Below are positions 15,737 through 23,958 of a stretch of 64,000 bases of DNA, one piece after another (the first letter of the stretch is position 1; each line of letters starts with the position of its first letter). The position numbers and the translations under genes were made by a program. The notes below the pieces were generated by a model. It was not told the DNA's origin. It saw nothing but the letters and a program-made list of their open reading frames with translations, and made no database searches. Source of the stretch: Mycobacterium sp. OTB74 (GTDB lineage: Bacteria > Actinomycetota > Actinomycetes > Mycobacteriales > Mycobacteriaceae); the NCBI RefSeq assembly GCF_029892685.1, contig NZ_JARXVD010000014.1, positions 1 through 64,000 on the forward strand, given 5' to 3'.

Positions 15737-16456
15737 ATGCGTGACGACGATGACTTCGATATCGACATCCCGTGGAGCCAAGCAGCACCACACCGCCCCG
15801 CCAAAGGCTCCTCGCCCCGAGGCGGAGGTGGTTCCTCACCGCAAGGCGAAGGAGGTTCCTCACCGCAAGGCGCAGGAGGTTCCTCGCCGCAAGGCGGTGA
15901 AGACAGCGACTGGGATCTCGACATCGTGCACAGCGGGCCCGCCGGCGCGAGTCCCGCCGCAGGGGCGTTCGAACCCCACGACTTTCTTAGCATTGCCACC
16001 TGTGGGAACACCTGTGGAATCACCTGCGGGAACACCTGCCAGGTCATCGCCACCTGCGGGAACACCTGCCAGGTCATCGCCACCTGCGGGAACACCTGTG
16101 GCGTTGCACCAGTTAGCGGCTGCAACACCTGTGGAATCACCTGCGGGAACACCTGTGGAGTCACCTGCGGGAACACCTGCCAGGTCATTGCCACCTGCCC
16201 GCACACCTGTGGCATCACCTGCGGGAACACGTGCGCGTTGTTCACGTGCGGTCACGCAACATGCGCTGGCGTCGCAACATGCGACACCACGTGCCAGGGG
16301 CAGTTCACATGCGGTCACACGTGCGGGGGCGGTGTCACGTGCCACGACACCTGCCCCGAATTTCAATCCTGTGCGGGCACCTGTCAGGGGCAAACCTGCC
16401 CGAACACGTGTAACCAGCCGACATGCATGTTCACGTGCCAGAATTGCATACAGTAA
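15737..16456 (+). CDS. Giant repetitive class I lanthipeptide-type precursor
   Basis: The product is 239 residues. The leader (1-87) carries two FxLD-like motifs, 'DFDIDIPW' (6-13) and 'DWDLDIVH' (58-65), separated by three GGSSPQG-x octapeptides (31-54). The core (88-239) holds 33 Cys and 33 Ser/Thr. Thirty Cys are directly preceded by Thr, mostly as TC-x-x-TC with a 4-residue step; the exceptions are C129 (Gly), C212 (Ser) and C237 (Asn). AAAGGGAG (15723-15730) precedes the ATG by 6 bases. LanC and LanB genes follow on the same strand, so dehydration of Thr/Ser and Cys addition is the expected fate. Known class I cores are usually 20-60 residues, so this length is exceptional. The peptide could instead bind metal if left unmodified. 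Confidence 0.8.
   Translation: MRDDDDFDIDIPWSQAAPHRPAKGSSPRGGGGSSPQGEGGSSPQGAGGSSPQGGEDSDWDLDIVHSGPAGASPAAGAFEPHDFLSIATCGNTCGITCGNTCQVIATCGNTCQVIATCGNTCGVAPVSGCNTCGITCGNTCGVTCGNTCQVIATCPHTCGITCGNTCALFTCGHATCAGVATCDTTCQGQFTCGHTCGGGVTCHDTCPEFQSCAGTCQGQTCPNTCNQPTCMFTCQNCIQ
15827..15898 (+). repeat. Three 24-bp tandem repeats in the leader region
   Basis: Three near-identical 24-base units encode GGSSPQGE, GGSSPQGA and GGSSPQGG. A diverged copy (GSSPRGG) lies just before. They form a flexible spacer between the two FxLD-like motifs. Confidence 0.8.
15998..16447 (+). repeat. TC-x-x-TC coding repeat array
   Basis: The core is built from 12-base units (TC plus two residues) and a longer 30-base unit encoding IATCGNTCQV that is repeated in tandem around 16049-16108. 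The 5' half is nearly homogeneous (GN, GI fillers). The 3' half is diverged (GH, DT, HD, PN fillers), as expected for expansion by slippage from one end. Confidence 0.8.
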
Positions 16457-16555
16457 GCGGGCCCTTTTGCCATTCCCCTGGTCGTCAAGCCACAGCCATG
16501 GTAAGGACTACACCGCGTAATTGATCATGGCGATCGCAGCCGTATCGGGAGGAAT

Positions 16556-17917
16556 ATGCCGAGTGTCGGGGTTTCCCGTTGGAGCCCGCTAGCGGAGAGC
16601 ACGCAGGCTGCGGCGGCCCGTGAGATCGCGCTGGCTATCGCAAACCGCCTGCGCTCGCCGGTCGAAGTCGAGGGCGCTGTTGTCGAGGCCAGACTGCAGT
16701 CGAATTTGCCGAAGGGTGGCCCGCAGTGGGCTGGCTATGGGCTGGCTCAGGGCTATGCGGGGCTTGCTCTTCTCTTTGGGCATTTGGACCGGTGCTTTCC
16801 TGGCGACGGCTGGGATCGCGTAGCTCACCGGCATCTTGAGATCGCTGCGCACGATGCCGCATCTCGCGGCTACCTTCCGCCCGGTCTTTCCGCGGGACTT
16901 AGCGGGCTGGCTTTTGCCGCGTCGTACCTCTCCCAGGGCGGTGCTCGCTACCAGCGTCTCCTGGCCACCCTGGACCAAGCCTTGATTGATCAGCTCAAGC
17001 CGTTGATCGCGAATGTTCGCGAGCAACGACACGGTGTGCCCGTGAACGCATTTGACCTGATATCCGGCCTCAGCGGTGCGGGGGTCTACCTCCTTAGCCG
17101 TCGGGAGTCCCCAGACGCAGAAGAGGTCCTGGATCAGTTGGTGGACGCCCTCATTGAGCTGTCATTAGAGGATGACGGGCTGCCACGTTGGCACACGCCA
17201 CGCCATCTATCGAGCAGCAATGACGTCATGTTGGAACAGCTTCCACACGGCTATCTGAACTGTGGTCTCGCACACGGAATTCCGGGTCCGCTTGCCGTTC
17301 TGTCGCTTTCGCGCCTGGCTGGTCTCACATGCGCAGGACTCGACGAAGCGATTCATCGTTTCGCTGCCTGGATTCTGGCTCATCGGCTTGACGACCAGTG
17401 GGGCATCAACTGGCCGGCCGGCGTTGGCCTCCTGCCAGCGAGTGATGGCGGCTTCCGGATCGCGCCAGTAGAGCCCCCACAGGCCCGGGCCGGATGGTGT
17501 TACGGCAGCCCGGGAGTCTCGCGCTCCCTTTACCTGGCAGGTCTTGCCTTGCGCTCGCGGGAGTACTGTGACCTCGCCGCCGCCGCGGCAGAAGCGGTGC
17601 TGCGCCGGCCAGTAGCGATGCGTTGGATCGATTCACCTACCTTTTGCCACGGGGTAGCGGGTCTTCTCCAAGTCCTGCTACGGCTCAGCAACGACACCGG
17701 CGCAGAAACCCTTCGCACGGGCGCCTCCACAGTTCTCGCCCAGCTTCTTGCCCTCCACGAGCCCGAGTCTCTTCTCGGATACCGGAGTATTGAATTTGAA
17801 GGCAAGCGCGTCGATCAGCCAGGCCTCTTGGACGGGGCGCCCGGCGTGGCATTGGTGCTGCTCGCAGCCGCTTGCCCGGTGGAGCCAGATTGGGACCGAG
17901 CGTTTCTTGTTTCTTGA
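16556..17917 (+). CDS. lanC: Lanthionine synthetase C-like cyclase (LanC)
   Basis: The product is 453 residues, a full LanC-type alpha/alpha barrel. Zinc ligands are C315 in 'GWCYGSPG' and C364-H365 in 'FCHGVAGLLQ'. Probable catalytic residues are D167 ('DLISGLSGAG'), H240 ('GLAHGIPG') and R311, matching the NisC Asp/His/Arg set. It would add Cys thiols to dehydrated Thr/Ser in the precursor to form (methyl)lanthionine rings. It starts 99 bases after the precursor stop with a GGGAGGA-like ribosome site, and ends 14 bases before lanB, so all three genes probably share a transcript. Confidence 0.92.
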   Translation: MPSVGVSRWSPLAESTQAAAAREIALAIANRLRSPVEVEGAVVEARLQSNLPKGGPQWAGYGLAQGYAGLALLFGHLDRCFPGDGWDRVAHRHLEIAAHDAASRGYLPPGLSAGLSGLAFAASYLSQGGARYQRLLATLDQALIDQLKPLIANVREQRHGVPVNAFDLISGLSGAGVYLLSRRESPDAEEVLDQLVDALIELSLEDDGLPRWHTPRHLSSSNDVMLEQLPHGYLNCGLAHGIPGPLAVLSLSRLAGLTCAGLDEAIHRFAAWILAHRLDDQWGINWPAGVGLLPASDGGFRIAPVEPPQARAGWCYGSPGVSRSLYLAGLALRSREYCDLAAAAAEAVLRRPVAMRWIDSPTFCHGVAGLLQVLLRLSNDTGAETLRTGASTVLAQLLALHEPESLLGYRSIEFEGKRVDQPGLLDGAPGVALVLLAAACPVEPDWDRAFLVS

Positions 17918-17931
17918 TACGGTGAATCGCC

Positions 17932-20900
17932 ATGAGAGACAGGTCCCATCGCAAGATTTTGTACCGGCCACTCGACTTCGTGTTGTTGCGGGCGCCACTG
18001 CTTCCCATCGAGAGTTATCTGGCTTTGGGGAAGCCAACCATCCCTCAATCCGGATCTTCCACTCCCACGCTTATTGATCCGCAGGTGCGGCGCGCCCTGG
18101 CGATCGGAGCTCCCTCGCTCTTAGAGGGACTGGAAAGAGCATCGGCGCATGACAAGAAGGCGGTCCAGCTTACGAGCAAGCTTCGCCGATTCCTCATCCG
18201 GATGTCGACGCGTCCGACGCCCTACGGAACTTTCGCCGGCGTCGCCCTCGCAGGTTGGGGGCAGCACACCGATGTGCTCCTGGCTGGGCCACCGCAGACG
18301 CGCACACGTGTCGACATGGACTGGCTCGTGCGCTACGTGCTCGACCTCAACACGACACCCGCCGTACGTCAGCAGCTCCGGTGGTTTGCGAACTCCTCGG
18401 CCTGGACGCGTAACGGCCGCGTGTTCCTGTCTGGAAATCAGCCATCTGGGCACGGATCGCAGGGAACCGTTTCCATAGCTGCCACCCCCGTGGTACGGCG
18501 TGTACTCGAGCTCGCGCGGGCGCCAGTCGCCTACCCGGAGCTGCTCGAGCAGTTGGTCGCCACTACCCCGTCGGCCACCCCGGGCAAGGCAGAGCGCCTC
18601 CTTAACGAGCTGTGGCAACACGGATTTCTAAGAACCGAGCTCATGCCGCCTCTCACCGTGGAAGAGCCTATGACCTGGGTCCGCGACCGCCTAAGGCCAA
18701 TAGCGGCCGGTAAGGCGCTGAACGTGCAACTCGACGCGCTGTCACGCACCATCGACGCCTGCGACACGGTCCCAGTCGACCAAGGCCCATCGGCGCTGCG
18801 AAAAGCGACCACCCACTTGTCCCTTCTCGGACCTACCCAGACCGAAATGCCCCTGCAAGTCGACATGACATTTGCTCTCGGAGGGCGGCACCTTTCATCT
18901 GCCATCGGCAGAGAGGCGGCCCATGCTGCTGATCTCCTGTTGAGGCTTACCCCCGCGCCAAACGGACCGGCCCTAGTCGAGGGCTATCGACAGGTGTTCC
19001 TGGGCAAATACGGCGTTAACCGCGAAGTTCCGCTTCTCGAACTGGTCGATTCCGACTGGGGGCTTGGGCCGATCGGCCGGCACAACCCTGGCTGGACCGG
19101 CGATGCGCAGCGCCTCGCCAGCCGCTCGGAAACTTTGCAAGCTTTGGCGTTGAGCGCTATCCGGGATGGCCAGCTGTGCATCGAACTAGACGATCAACTG
19201 ATAAGCAGGCTCTCAATCCGCGATTTAGCTGAAGTGAACTTGCCCACTTCGATCGACTTGAATGTGTTCGTCCTGGCCTCTTCGTGCGCAGCGATCGATG
19301 AGGGGGATTTCCAGGTCATGGTCGGCCCCAATGTCGGTGCACAGGAGGCTGGCAGGAACCTGGCACGCTTCGTGCCCTGCCTTGGGCCGGAAGCGCGCAC
19401 AGCACTAGAGGGCGCCGCCCGGCGTGACGAGGAGTTCACCCCAGACTGGATCACGGCGGAAGTGGTTTACCTACCTACGAATTTCCGGATAGCGAACGTT
19501 GTTGTTCGTCCAGGCGTCCGCTACTACGAAGCCGTCCATGGGGTCACACCCGGCGTCTCGCCCCCATACGTGGTACCGCTCAACGAGCTTGTCGTCGGGG
19601 TCCGCCAAAGCCGCTTCTACGTGCGCTGGCCGCGGCGAGATGTCGTGGTCCGGTTTGCTGCCGGTCATATGCTGAATTCGAATCAGGCTCCGCCGGAATG
19701 CTCGTTCCTAACGGAGATCACTCACGACGGAATTGCGCGGCTGAGCGGCTTCGACTGGGGTCCTGCGGGCACATTCGATTTCTTGCCACGCGTTCAGGCC
19801 GGGCGCGCGATCCTTCATTGCGCCCAGTGGCGCCTTAGAGGCGCCCCTGGGAAAGACATTCCCGTCGAGAACGCCAAGGCCTTCGGTGCCTGGTTCGCGG
19901 CGTGGCGGAAGCACTGGCGTGTGCCCCGCCGGGTCTATCTGAGCTATGCCGACAATCGGCTTCTCTACGATCTCGACGACCCCGCACAGGTGGACGACTT
20001 GCGTCGCGAACTGCGTCGCGAAACAATTCGCGGCCAGGGGCTCCTTCAGGAGGCATTACCCGGACCTGAACATGCCTGGCTTCCTTCAGCTGACGGCGGC
20101 CACCATATTGCGGAGCTGGTTGTCTCTCTTGGGCTGGATGCGCGCCCTGCCGGGCGCGCTGGAGCCGCGGACCAACAGAAGCTCCATTCCAGCCCGATGA
20201 TCGGGTCCGACGTTCGCGTGCGGCCCCCCGGCAGCGACTGGCTGTACCTGAAAATTTATGCGCCACGGAGCGGACAGAACGAACTCCTTGCAGGTCCAGT
20301 ACGCAGTCTCTGTGATGAGGTCCAAGAATCGCAGCTGGCTGATGGGTGGTTTTTCGTGCGTTACGCTGATCCCCGCCCTCATTTGAGGTTGCGGTTTCAT
20401 GGATCACCGCGAAGGCTCACCGAGGTGTTGTTCCCGCGATTGTGCGACTGGGCATCCGGCCTGGTTGCGCAGGGCCGTTGTTCGGAGTTCACTTTTGACA
20501 CGTACGAACGGGAGGTCGAGCGGTACGGCGGCCCCGATGCCATGACCATTGCTGAGGAGCTTTTTGCCGCTGATAGCCGTGCCGTCGTCAAACTGATCGA
20601 CAGTGGGCTTAGCGCGGACAGCGTGGTACTCGGCGTGGTCACGGTAGACGACTTGCTTGAAGCGCTTAACGTTGACGAGCCATCCCGAGTTGCGTGGCTG
20701 AAGCAGACGGTTACATCCCGGAAGGAGACAGGCGCCGAGTACCGAACAATGCGCGACATGCTAGTAACTGCATTGCGCGATCCTTCGCAAGTTGACGCAT
20801 CCGTCCGCGAAGCGCTCGCTTCCCGTCGGGCGGCTGTCAGTTCTGTTGCAGCTCAGCTAGGCCAGCTGGATATCAAAGGGGTCCTGTCACAACCCCTATC

Positions 20901-21060
20901 GAGACTTTACGAAAGCTACGTGCACATGCACCTTAACCGGCTTTGGGGAGACCCGAGCGCAGAGCGGCGAGCGCTCGGCTTGCTGCTTCGGACGCGGGAC
21001 ACAATTTCGCACCAAGCGGCGACCGTGCCACGCGACCCTCAGCCCGAACCCGCCGCCTAG
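17932..21060 (+). CDS. lanB: Lantibiotic dehydratase (LanB), full length
   Basis: The product is 1042 residues. Residues about 45-710 form the glutamylation (Lant_dehydr_N) domain, with the landmark 'RMSTRPTPYGTFAGVALAG' near residues 90-108. Residues about 766-1025 form the SpaB_C/thiopeptide-type elimination domain ('DWLYLKIYAPRSGQNELL', 'FVRYADPRPHLRLRFHG'). Class I LanB enzymes use Glu-tRNA to activate Ser/Thr and then eliminate to Dha/Dhb. Both domains in one chain separates it from split thiopeptide-type enzymes. The size is normal and no frameshift is seen. Confidence 0.93.
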   Translation: MRDRSHRKILYRPLDFVLLRAPLLPIESYLALGKPTIPQSGSSTPTLIDPQVRRALAIGAPSLLEGLERASAHDKKAVQLTSKLRRFLIRMSTRPTPYGTFAGVALAGWGQHTDVLLAGPPQTRTRVDMDWLVRYVLDLNTTPAVRQQLRWFANSSAWTRNGRVFLSGNQPSGHGSQGTVSIAATPVVRRVLELARAPVAYPELLEQLVATTPSATPGKAERLLNELWQHGFLRTELMPPLTVEEPMTWVRDRLRPIAAGKALNVQLDALSRTIDACDTVPVDQGPSALRKATTHLSLLGPTQTEMPLQVDMTFALGGRHLSSAIGREAAHAADLLLRLTPAPNGPALVEGYRQVFLGKYGVNREVPLLELVDSDWGLGPIGRHNPGWTGDAQRLASRSETLQALALSAIRDGQLCIELDDQLISRLSIRDLAEVNLPTSIDLNVFVLASSCAAIDEGDFQVMVGPNVGAQEAGRNLARFVPCLGPEARTALEGAARRDEEFTPDWITAEVVYLPTNFRIANVVVRPGVRYYEAVHGVTPGVSPPYVVPLNELVVGVRQSRFYVRWPRRDVVVRFAAGHMLNSNQAPPECSFLTEITHDGIARLSGFDWGPAGTFDFLPRVQAGRAILHCAQWRLRGAPGKDIPVENAKAFGAWFAAWRKHWRVPRRVYLSYADNRLLYDLDDPAQVDDLRRELRRETIRGQGLLQEALPGPEHAWLPSADGGHHIAELVVSLGLDARPAGRAGAADQQKLHSSPMIGSDVRVRPPGSDWLYLKIYAPRSGQNELLAGPVRSLCDEVQESQLADGWFFVRYADPRPHLRLRFHGSPRRLTEVLFPRLCDWASGLVAQGRCSEFTFDTYEREVERYGGPDAMTIAEELFAADSRAVVKLIDSGLSADSVVLGVVTVDDLLEALNVDEPSRVAWLKQTVTSRKETGAEYRTMRDMLVTALRDPSQVDASVREALASRRAAVSSVAAQLGQLDIKGVLSQPLSRLYESYVHMHLNRLWGDPSAERRALGLLLRTRDTISHQAATVPRDPQPEPAA

Positions 21061-21358
21061 TGCTACCAACGGAGCGATTCAATTTTAAATGTATCCGCGG
21101 CTACGAGGATTCTAAGATAGGACGAATGAAGCAGATGTATCCAACACAATGTTGTGGGCACGGAGCAGCGGTTAGGCTCCAGACCGGATTTGGATACAGA
21201 AATGCACAGAATCTGGCCAGAGGTATGTCGACCAATACTCAATCTCTTGGCCCTAAGTGGACAGGCCTTAACGAGGGCAAGCTAGCGCTAGCGTGCCAGC
21301 TAGTGACGTTGAAATTACATACTGACAGCTCACAGCCGTTGTTTGGAACGATGGACGA
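21061..21358. other. AT-richer intergenic gap, no gene
   Basis: This 298-base gap between lanB and the LLM oxidoreductase gene is visibly richer in A/T than its neighbours. A frame running through from 20943 to 21362 overlaps lanB and is not protein-like. No terminator or promoter was assigned with confidence. Confidence 0.4.
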
Positions 21359-22255
21359 ATGAAAATAGGGGTACTCGATTTCGGCCGAGAGTTCGAGGGG
21401 CTGAACGCCAAAGAGCGGCTAGAGCATACCGTCGAATTGGCAAGGCTGGCCGAGAAATATGATTTCAGCCGGTATTGGCTGGGGGAACATCATGGTGCCG
21501 ACACTGCCCTTGCGGCACCAGAGATAATCCTAACTCTTCTTGCCGCTAAAACAGACCGGATCAAAATAGGTCCGGGCGGTCTCCTGCTCCGCTACTACAG
21601 TCCATTTAAGGTGGCCGAACTTTATCTAACGTTATCTGCGGCGTTCCCCGGACGACTTGACCTTGGGCTCTGCCGCGGTCCGGGCGTGTTAGATCAAAAT
21701 GTGGCGTTCGCGCTCGTCGGTGGAAATAATGAAGAATTGACAGATGAGAGCTATGACGCCAAGGTTGATGATCTAGTCTATCTCCTAGATCCACAGGCTA
21801 ACCGCCCGGATTGGCTAACGCCGCGACCCCGCGGCGTGATGCCACCACCGATCTGGATTTTAGGATCAGGCAGTCGAAGCGCGCGGCAAGCTATCCGTAT
21901 GTCTGCTCGCTACGGTTTCATGTGTATCTTCCCGGGTTCGGACGAGTTTGGTCCCGGGTTGGTTGAGCAGTATCGGACGGAAGTTAAGCCGGTTCCGATG
22001 GAGGGTCCACTGATCGCCGTATCGGTGATATGTGGCGAAACAAGCGAAGACGCTCAAGCGATCGATAGATCTGTGGTTGGGGGCAGGCCGTTTAAAAACA
22101 ATGTAGTGGGTGATTGCGACTCGTGTGTAGAAAAGATCGAGAAAATTGCGTCGTGCTATGGCGTAAATGAAGTTCTGGTTGCTACCTTTTCGAAGAAATT
22201 CGAAGATCATGCACGGATGATCGCGTCGCTTGGACGTGCATTGAGATCACGATAG
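21359..22255 (+). CDS. LLM-class flavin/F420-type oxidoreductase of the RiPP cluster
   Basis: The product is 298 residues, a luciferase-like monooxygenase TIM-barrel of the MsnO8 type. Landmarks are 'MKIGVLDFG' at the N-terminus, 'RYWLGEHHG' (about 39-47), 'IKIGPGGLLLRYYSPFKVAE' (about 63-82) and 'PPIWILGSGSRSARQA'. Members use FMN or F420. In several class I/II lanthipeptide clusters an LLM-type reductase (LanJC group, e.g. CrnJ) reduces Dha/Dhb to D-Ala/D-Abu, so that is the leading role here by context. Base composition is more AT-rich than lanB, suggesting a separate origin. Confidence 0.8.
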   Translation: MKIGVLDFGREFEGLNAKERLEHTVELARLAEKYDFSRYWLGEHHGADTALAAPEIILTLLAAKTDRIKIGPGGLLLRYYSPFKVAELYLTLSAAFPGRLDLGLCRGPGVLDQNVAFALVGGNNEELTDESYDAKVDDLVYLLDPQANRPDWLTPRPRGVMPPPIWILGSGSRSARQAIRMSARYGFMCIFPGSDEFGPGLVEQYRTEVKPVPMEGPLIAVSVICGETSEDAQAIDRSVVGGRPFKNNVVGDCDSCVEKIEKIASCYGVNEVLVATFSKKFEDHARMIASLGRALRSR

Positions 22256-23235
22256 GTCAGTGGTGGGTGGAAGTGCCGTGTGGGGGAGCCACCCGAGCTG
22301 TGCTATCGATGCTGTTTACGAGTTAAGTTACACAGACACGGGAAACTCTGCCTACCAATCAGAGTGGCCAAAAAGGGCTTGGGCACTTGACACGAAGCGA
22401 GTTCCGTCGAACGGTCAAAAACTTATGTCGTAGCGAGAGGAATGGTTGATATTGCCCGTGAAATCGGAATACGACAAGTTGTCGGCTTCTGATATCGTTC
22501 ATTCCTGCTTCTGGGTGCGATGGCTGTTTCCGATCCGCAGCTTCGAGTGGGAGTTATGTGCAGAGCGCGAAAGAGTACGGACCGCGGCGAATGTGGACGG
22601 TGATTTGTTTCCCCGCTGCTCTTGTGATTATCGCCGACAATATTGTCCATAGCGGTTCAACTCGGATGCGGTTCGCATATATCTTAAGATATTGTCACTA
22701 TGATCCCAGAGCAATGCTGGTTATTTTTGAATTTCGATGGGGAGGAGGAGGAAAGTTTGCGTGAGAACGGTCTTGGGCTGCACGCACTGGCAACGCTGTT
22801 GCGACAAGACGGTTTCAATTGACTGGACTAAATCCGGTTACAAGAGAAGGGAGTCGACTTAGCCATCTAACGATCAAAAATCATTTCCTCATGTGGCGCA
22901 TACAACTACTCCTGCGCCCGAGAAGGACACCGGTCATCGCGACACCACCTTCAGCTTCCGCAACTAGTTCCACCTTGATACCAGTACCGAAAATTCTCAC
23001 CAAGTCGGCCTGACCGTTCCGTCTGCTCGCCATTCCGCCATAGGGATCGGCGGCCGGCGCCGTCAGCGGCGCTCACGTTCGGAGCGGACCGCGCGGTGAT
23101 CCTCCTGACAGAGACTTCTCATACCGCAGGCCAGAGCCGGTTCTTGGGCTCCTTGGGTGGCGCTGGCCGGTCTGTTGGGCGGCGGCGGACGGGAGCGGCC
23201 AAGCGGACGGTAGCCGCCGCCCCTGGCTTGGTCGG
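22256..23235. other. 980-bp AT-richer gap without a supported gene
   Basis: This gap lies between the RiPP cluster and the AICE-type module. Open frames here are short, lack ribosome sites and look non-protein-like. It contains the palindrome at 22679-22692 and a purine-rich GGGGAGGAGGAGG stretch at about 22740-22752. It may hold control signals for the mobile element or decayed DNA. Confidence 0.4.
22679..22692. promoter_or_regulatory. 14-bp perfect palindrome, possible operator
   Basis: ATATCTTAAGATAT is a perfect 14-base palindrome in an AT-rich stretch. It could be the binding site of a dimeric repressor. No flanking gene clearly uses it. Confidence 0.3.
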
Positions 23236-23958
23236 CTATTGCGGTGCGGTGAGGATGTTCAGGAGGGTTTCGGCGCTGCGTCCAAGGTGGTCGAGGGCTT
23301 TTCTGCCCTTGGTGGCGGTGGCGCGGCTGGGGTAACCGATGACGCCGCTGTCGGTATATGCGGCGATGCCGAGGGTGGTCAGGTAGCGGCGGTCGTCGGC
23401 GGTGTGGTCGGCGTCAGCCCAGCCGTCTCGCAGATATTCGGGGTAGGCCGCCAGCAGTATCGAAGTTTCGAGTTCACCGGCGTGCATGTCGTCATGGCTG
23501 CTGCTGGTGATGTCGGCGGCTTCGCGGGCTTCGGTCCAGTCGTCACGGCTGGGGTACAGGCCGAGTCGGATCGGTGCGCCGGTGTGGTTGGCTTGCTGGA
23601 TAACGTTGGTCAGGACAGCGTTGCCACCATGGGCGTTAACGATCATTAGCCCGCGGACATGTTGCTCGGCCAGGGAGTGGGCAATGTCGCCGATAAGAGC
23701 AGCCAGGGTGGTGGCCGTGATGCTGACAGTTCCGGCGAATGCGGCATGTTCGTGGGAGCAGCCGAAAGTGACGGGAGGAAGCTGAAAAATGTTGTGATGT
23801 TCGCTGATTGAGGTTGCAATGGCGACGGCAATGAGGGTGTCGGTGCCAAGTGGCAGGTAGGGGCCGTGTTGCTCGAACGAGCCGACCGGCAGGACCGCAA
23901 GATCGGCTCGGGGGTGGTCGCTGGCCGTGGTGATATTGGGGATGACGGTGTCGGTCAT
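23236..23958 (-). CDS. Creatininase-family amidohydrolase (MftE-like)
   Basis: The product is 240 residues. 'VGSFEQHGPYLPLGTDT' (about 26-42) supplies metal-binding Glu, His and Asp; 'VNAHGGNA' (about 107-114) and 'HAGELETS' (about 157-164, Glu) complete the dinuclear site of the creatininase fold. Family members hydrolyse creatinine, cyclic amides or, in MftE, a peptide bond during mycofactocin maturation. The start overlaps the stop of the upstream XRE regulator (ATGA), so the two are coupled. Its place beside an AICE module rather than on the RiPP strand makes a mobile-element role as likely as peptide processing. Confidence 0.8.
   Translation of the reverse strand: MTDTVIPNITTASDHPRADLAVLPVGSFEQHGPYLPLGTDTLIAVAIATSISEHHNIFQLPPVTFGCSHEHAAFAGTVSITATTLAALIGDIAHSLAEQHVRGLMIVNAHGGNAVLTNVIQQANHTGAPIRLGLYPSRDDWTEAREAADITSSSHDDMHAGELETSILLAAYPEYLRDGWADADHTADDRRYLTTLGIAAYTDSGVIGYPSRATATKGRKALDHLGRSAETLLNILTAPQ

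Noticed and set aside
15998..16447. Possible CRISPR array
   Set aside because: Units are 12 or 30 bases, contiguous and coding, with no unique spacers of constant length and no cas genes nearby.
15741..16520. 259-codon frame overlapping the precursor in another frame, and a 175-codon antisense frame with FPQV repeats
   Set aside because: Both are repetitive only because the TC-x-x-TC coding repeat is repetitive; they lack ribosome sites and the precursor frame has a clear one.
20943..21362. 139-codon frame across the end of lanB and the following gap
   Set aside because: Overlaps lanB in another frame and has no family features.
23029..23040. 12-base match (GCCATTCCGCCA) to the tRNA-Leu D-arm, as a third att site
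   Set aside because: It matches the D-arm, not the 3' end used by the att repeat, and flanks do not match; probably chance.
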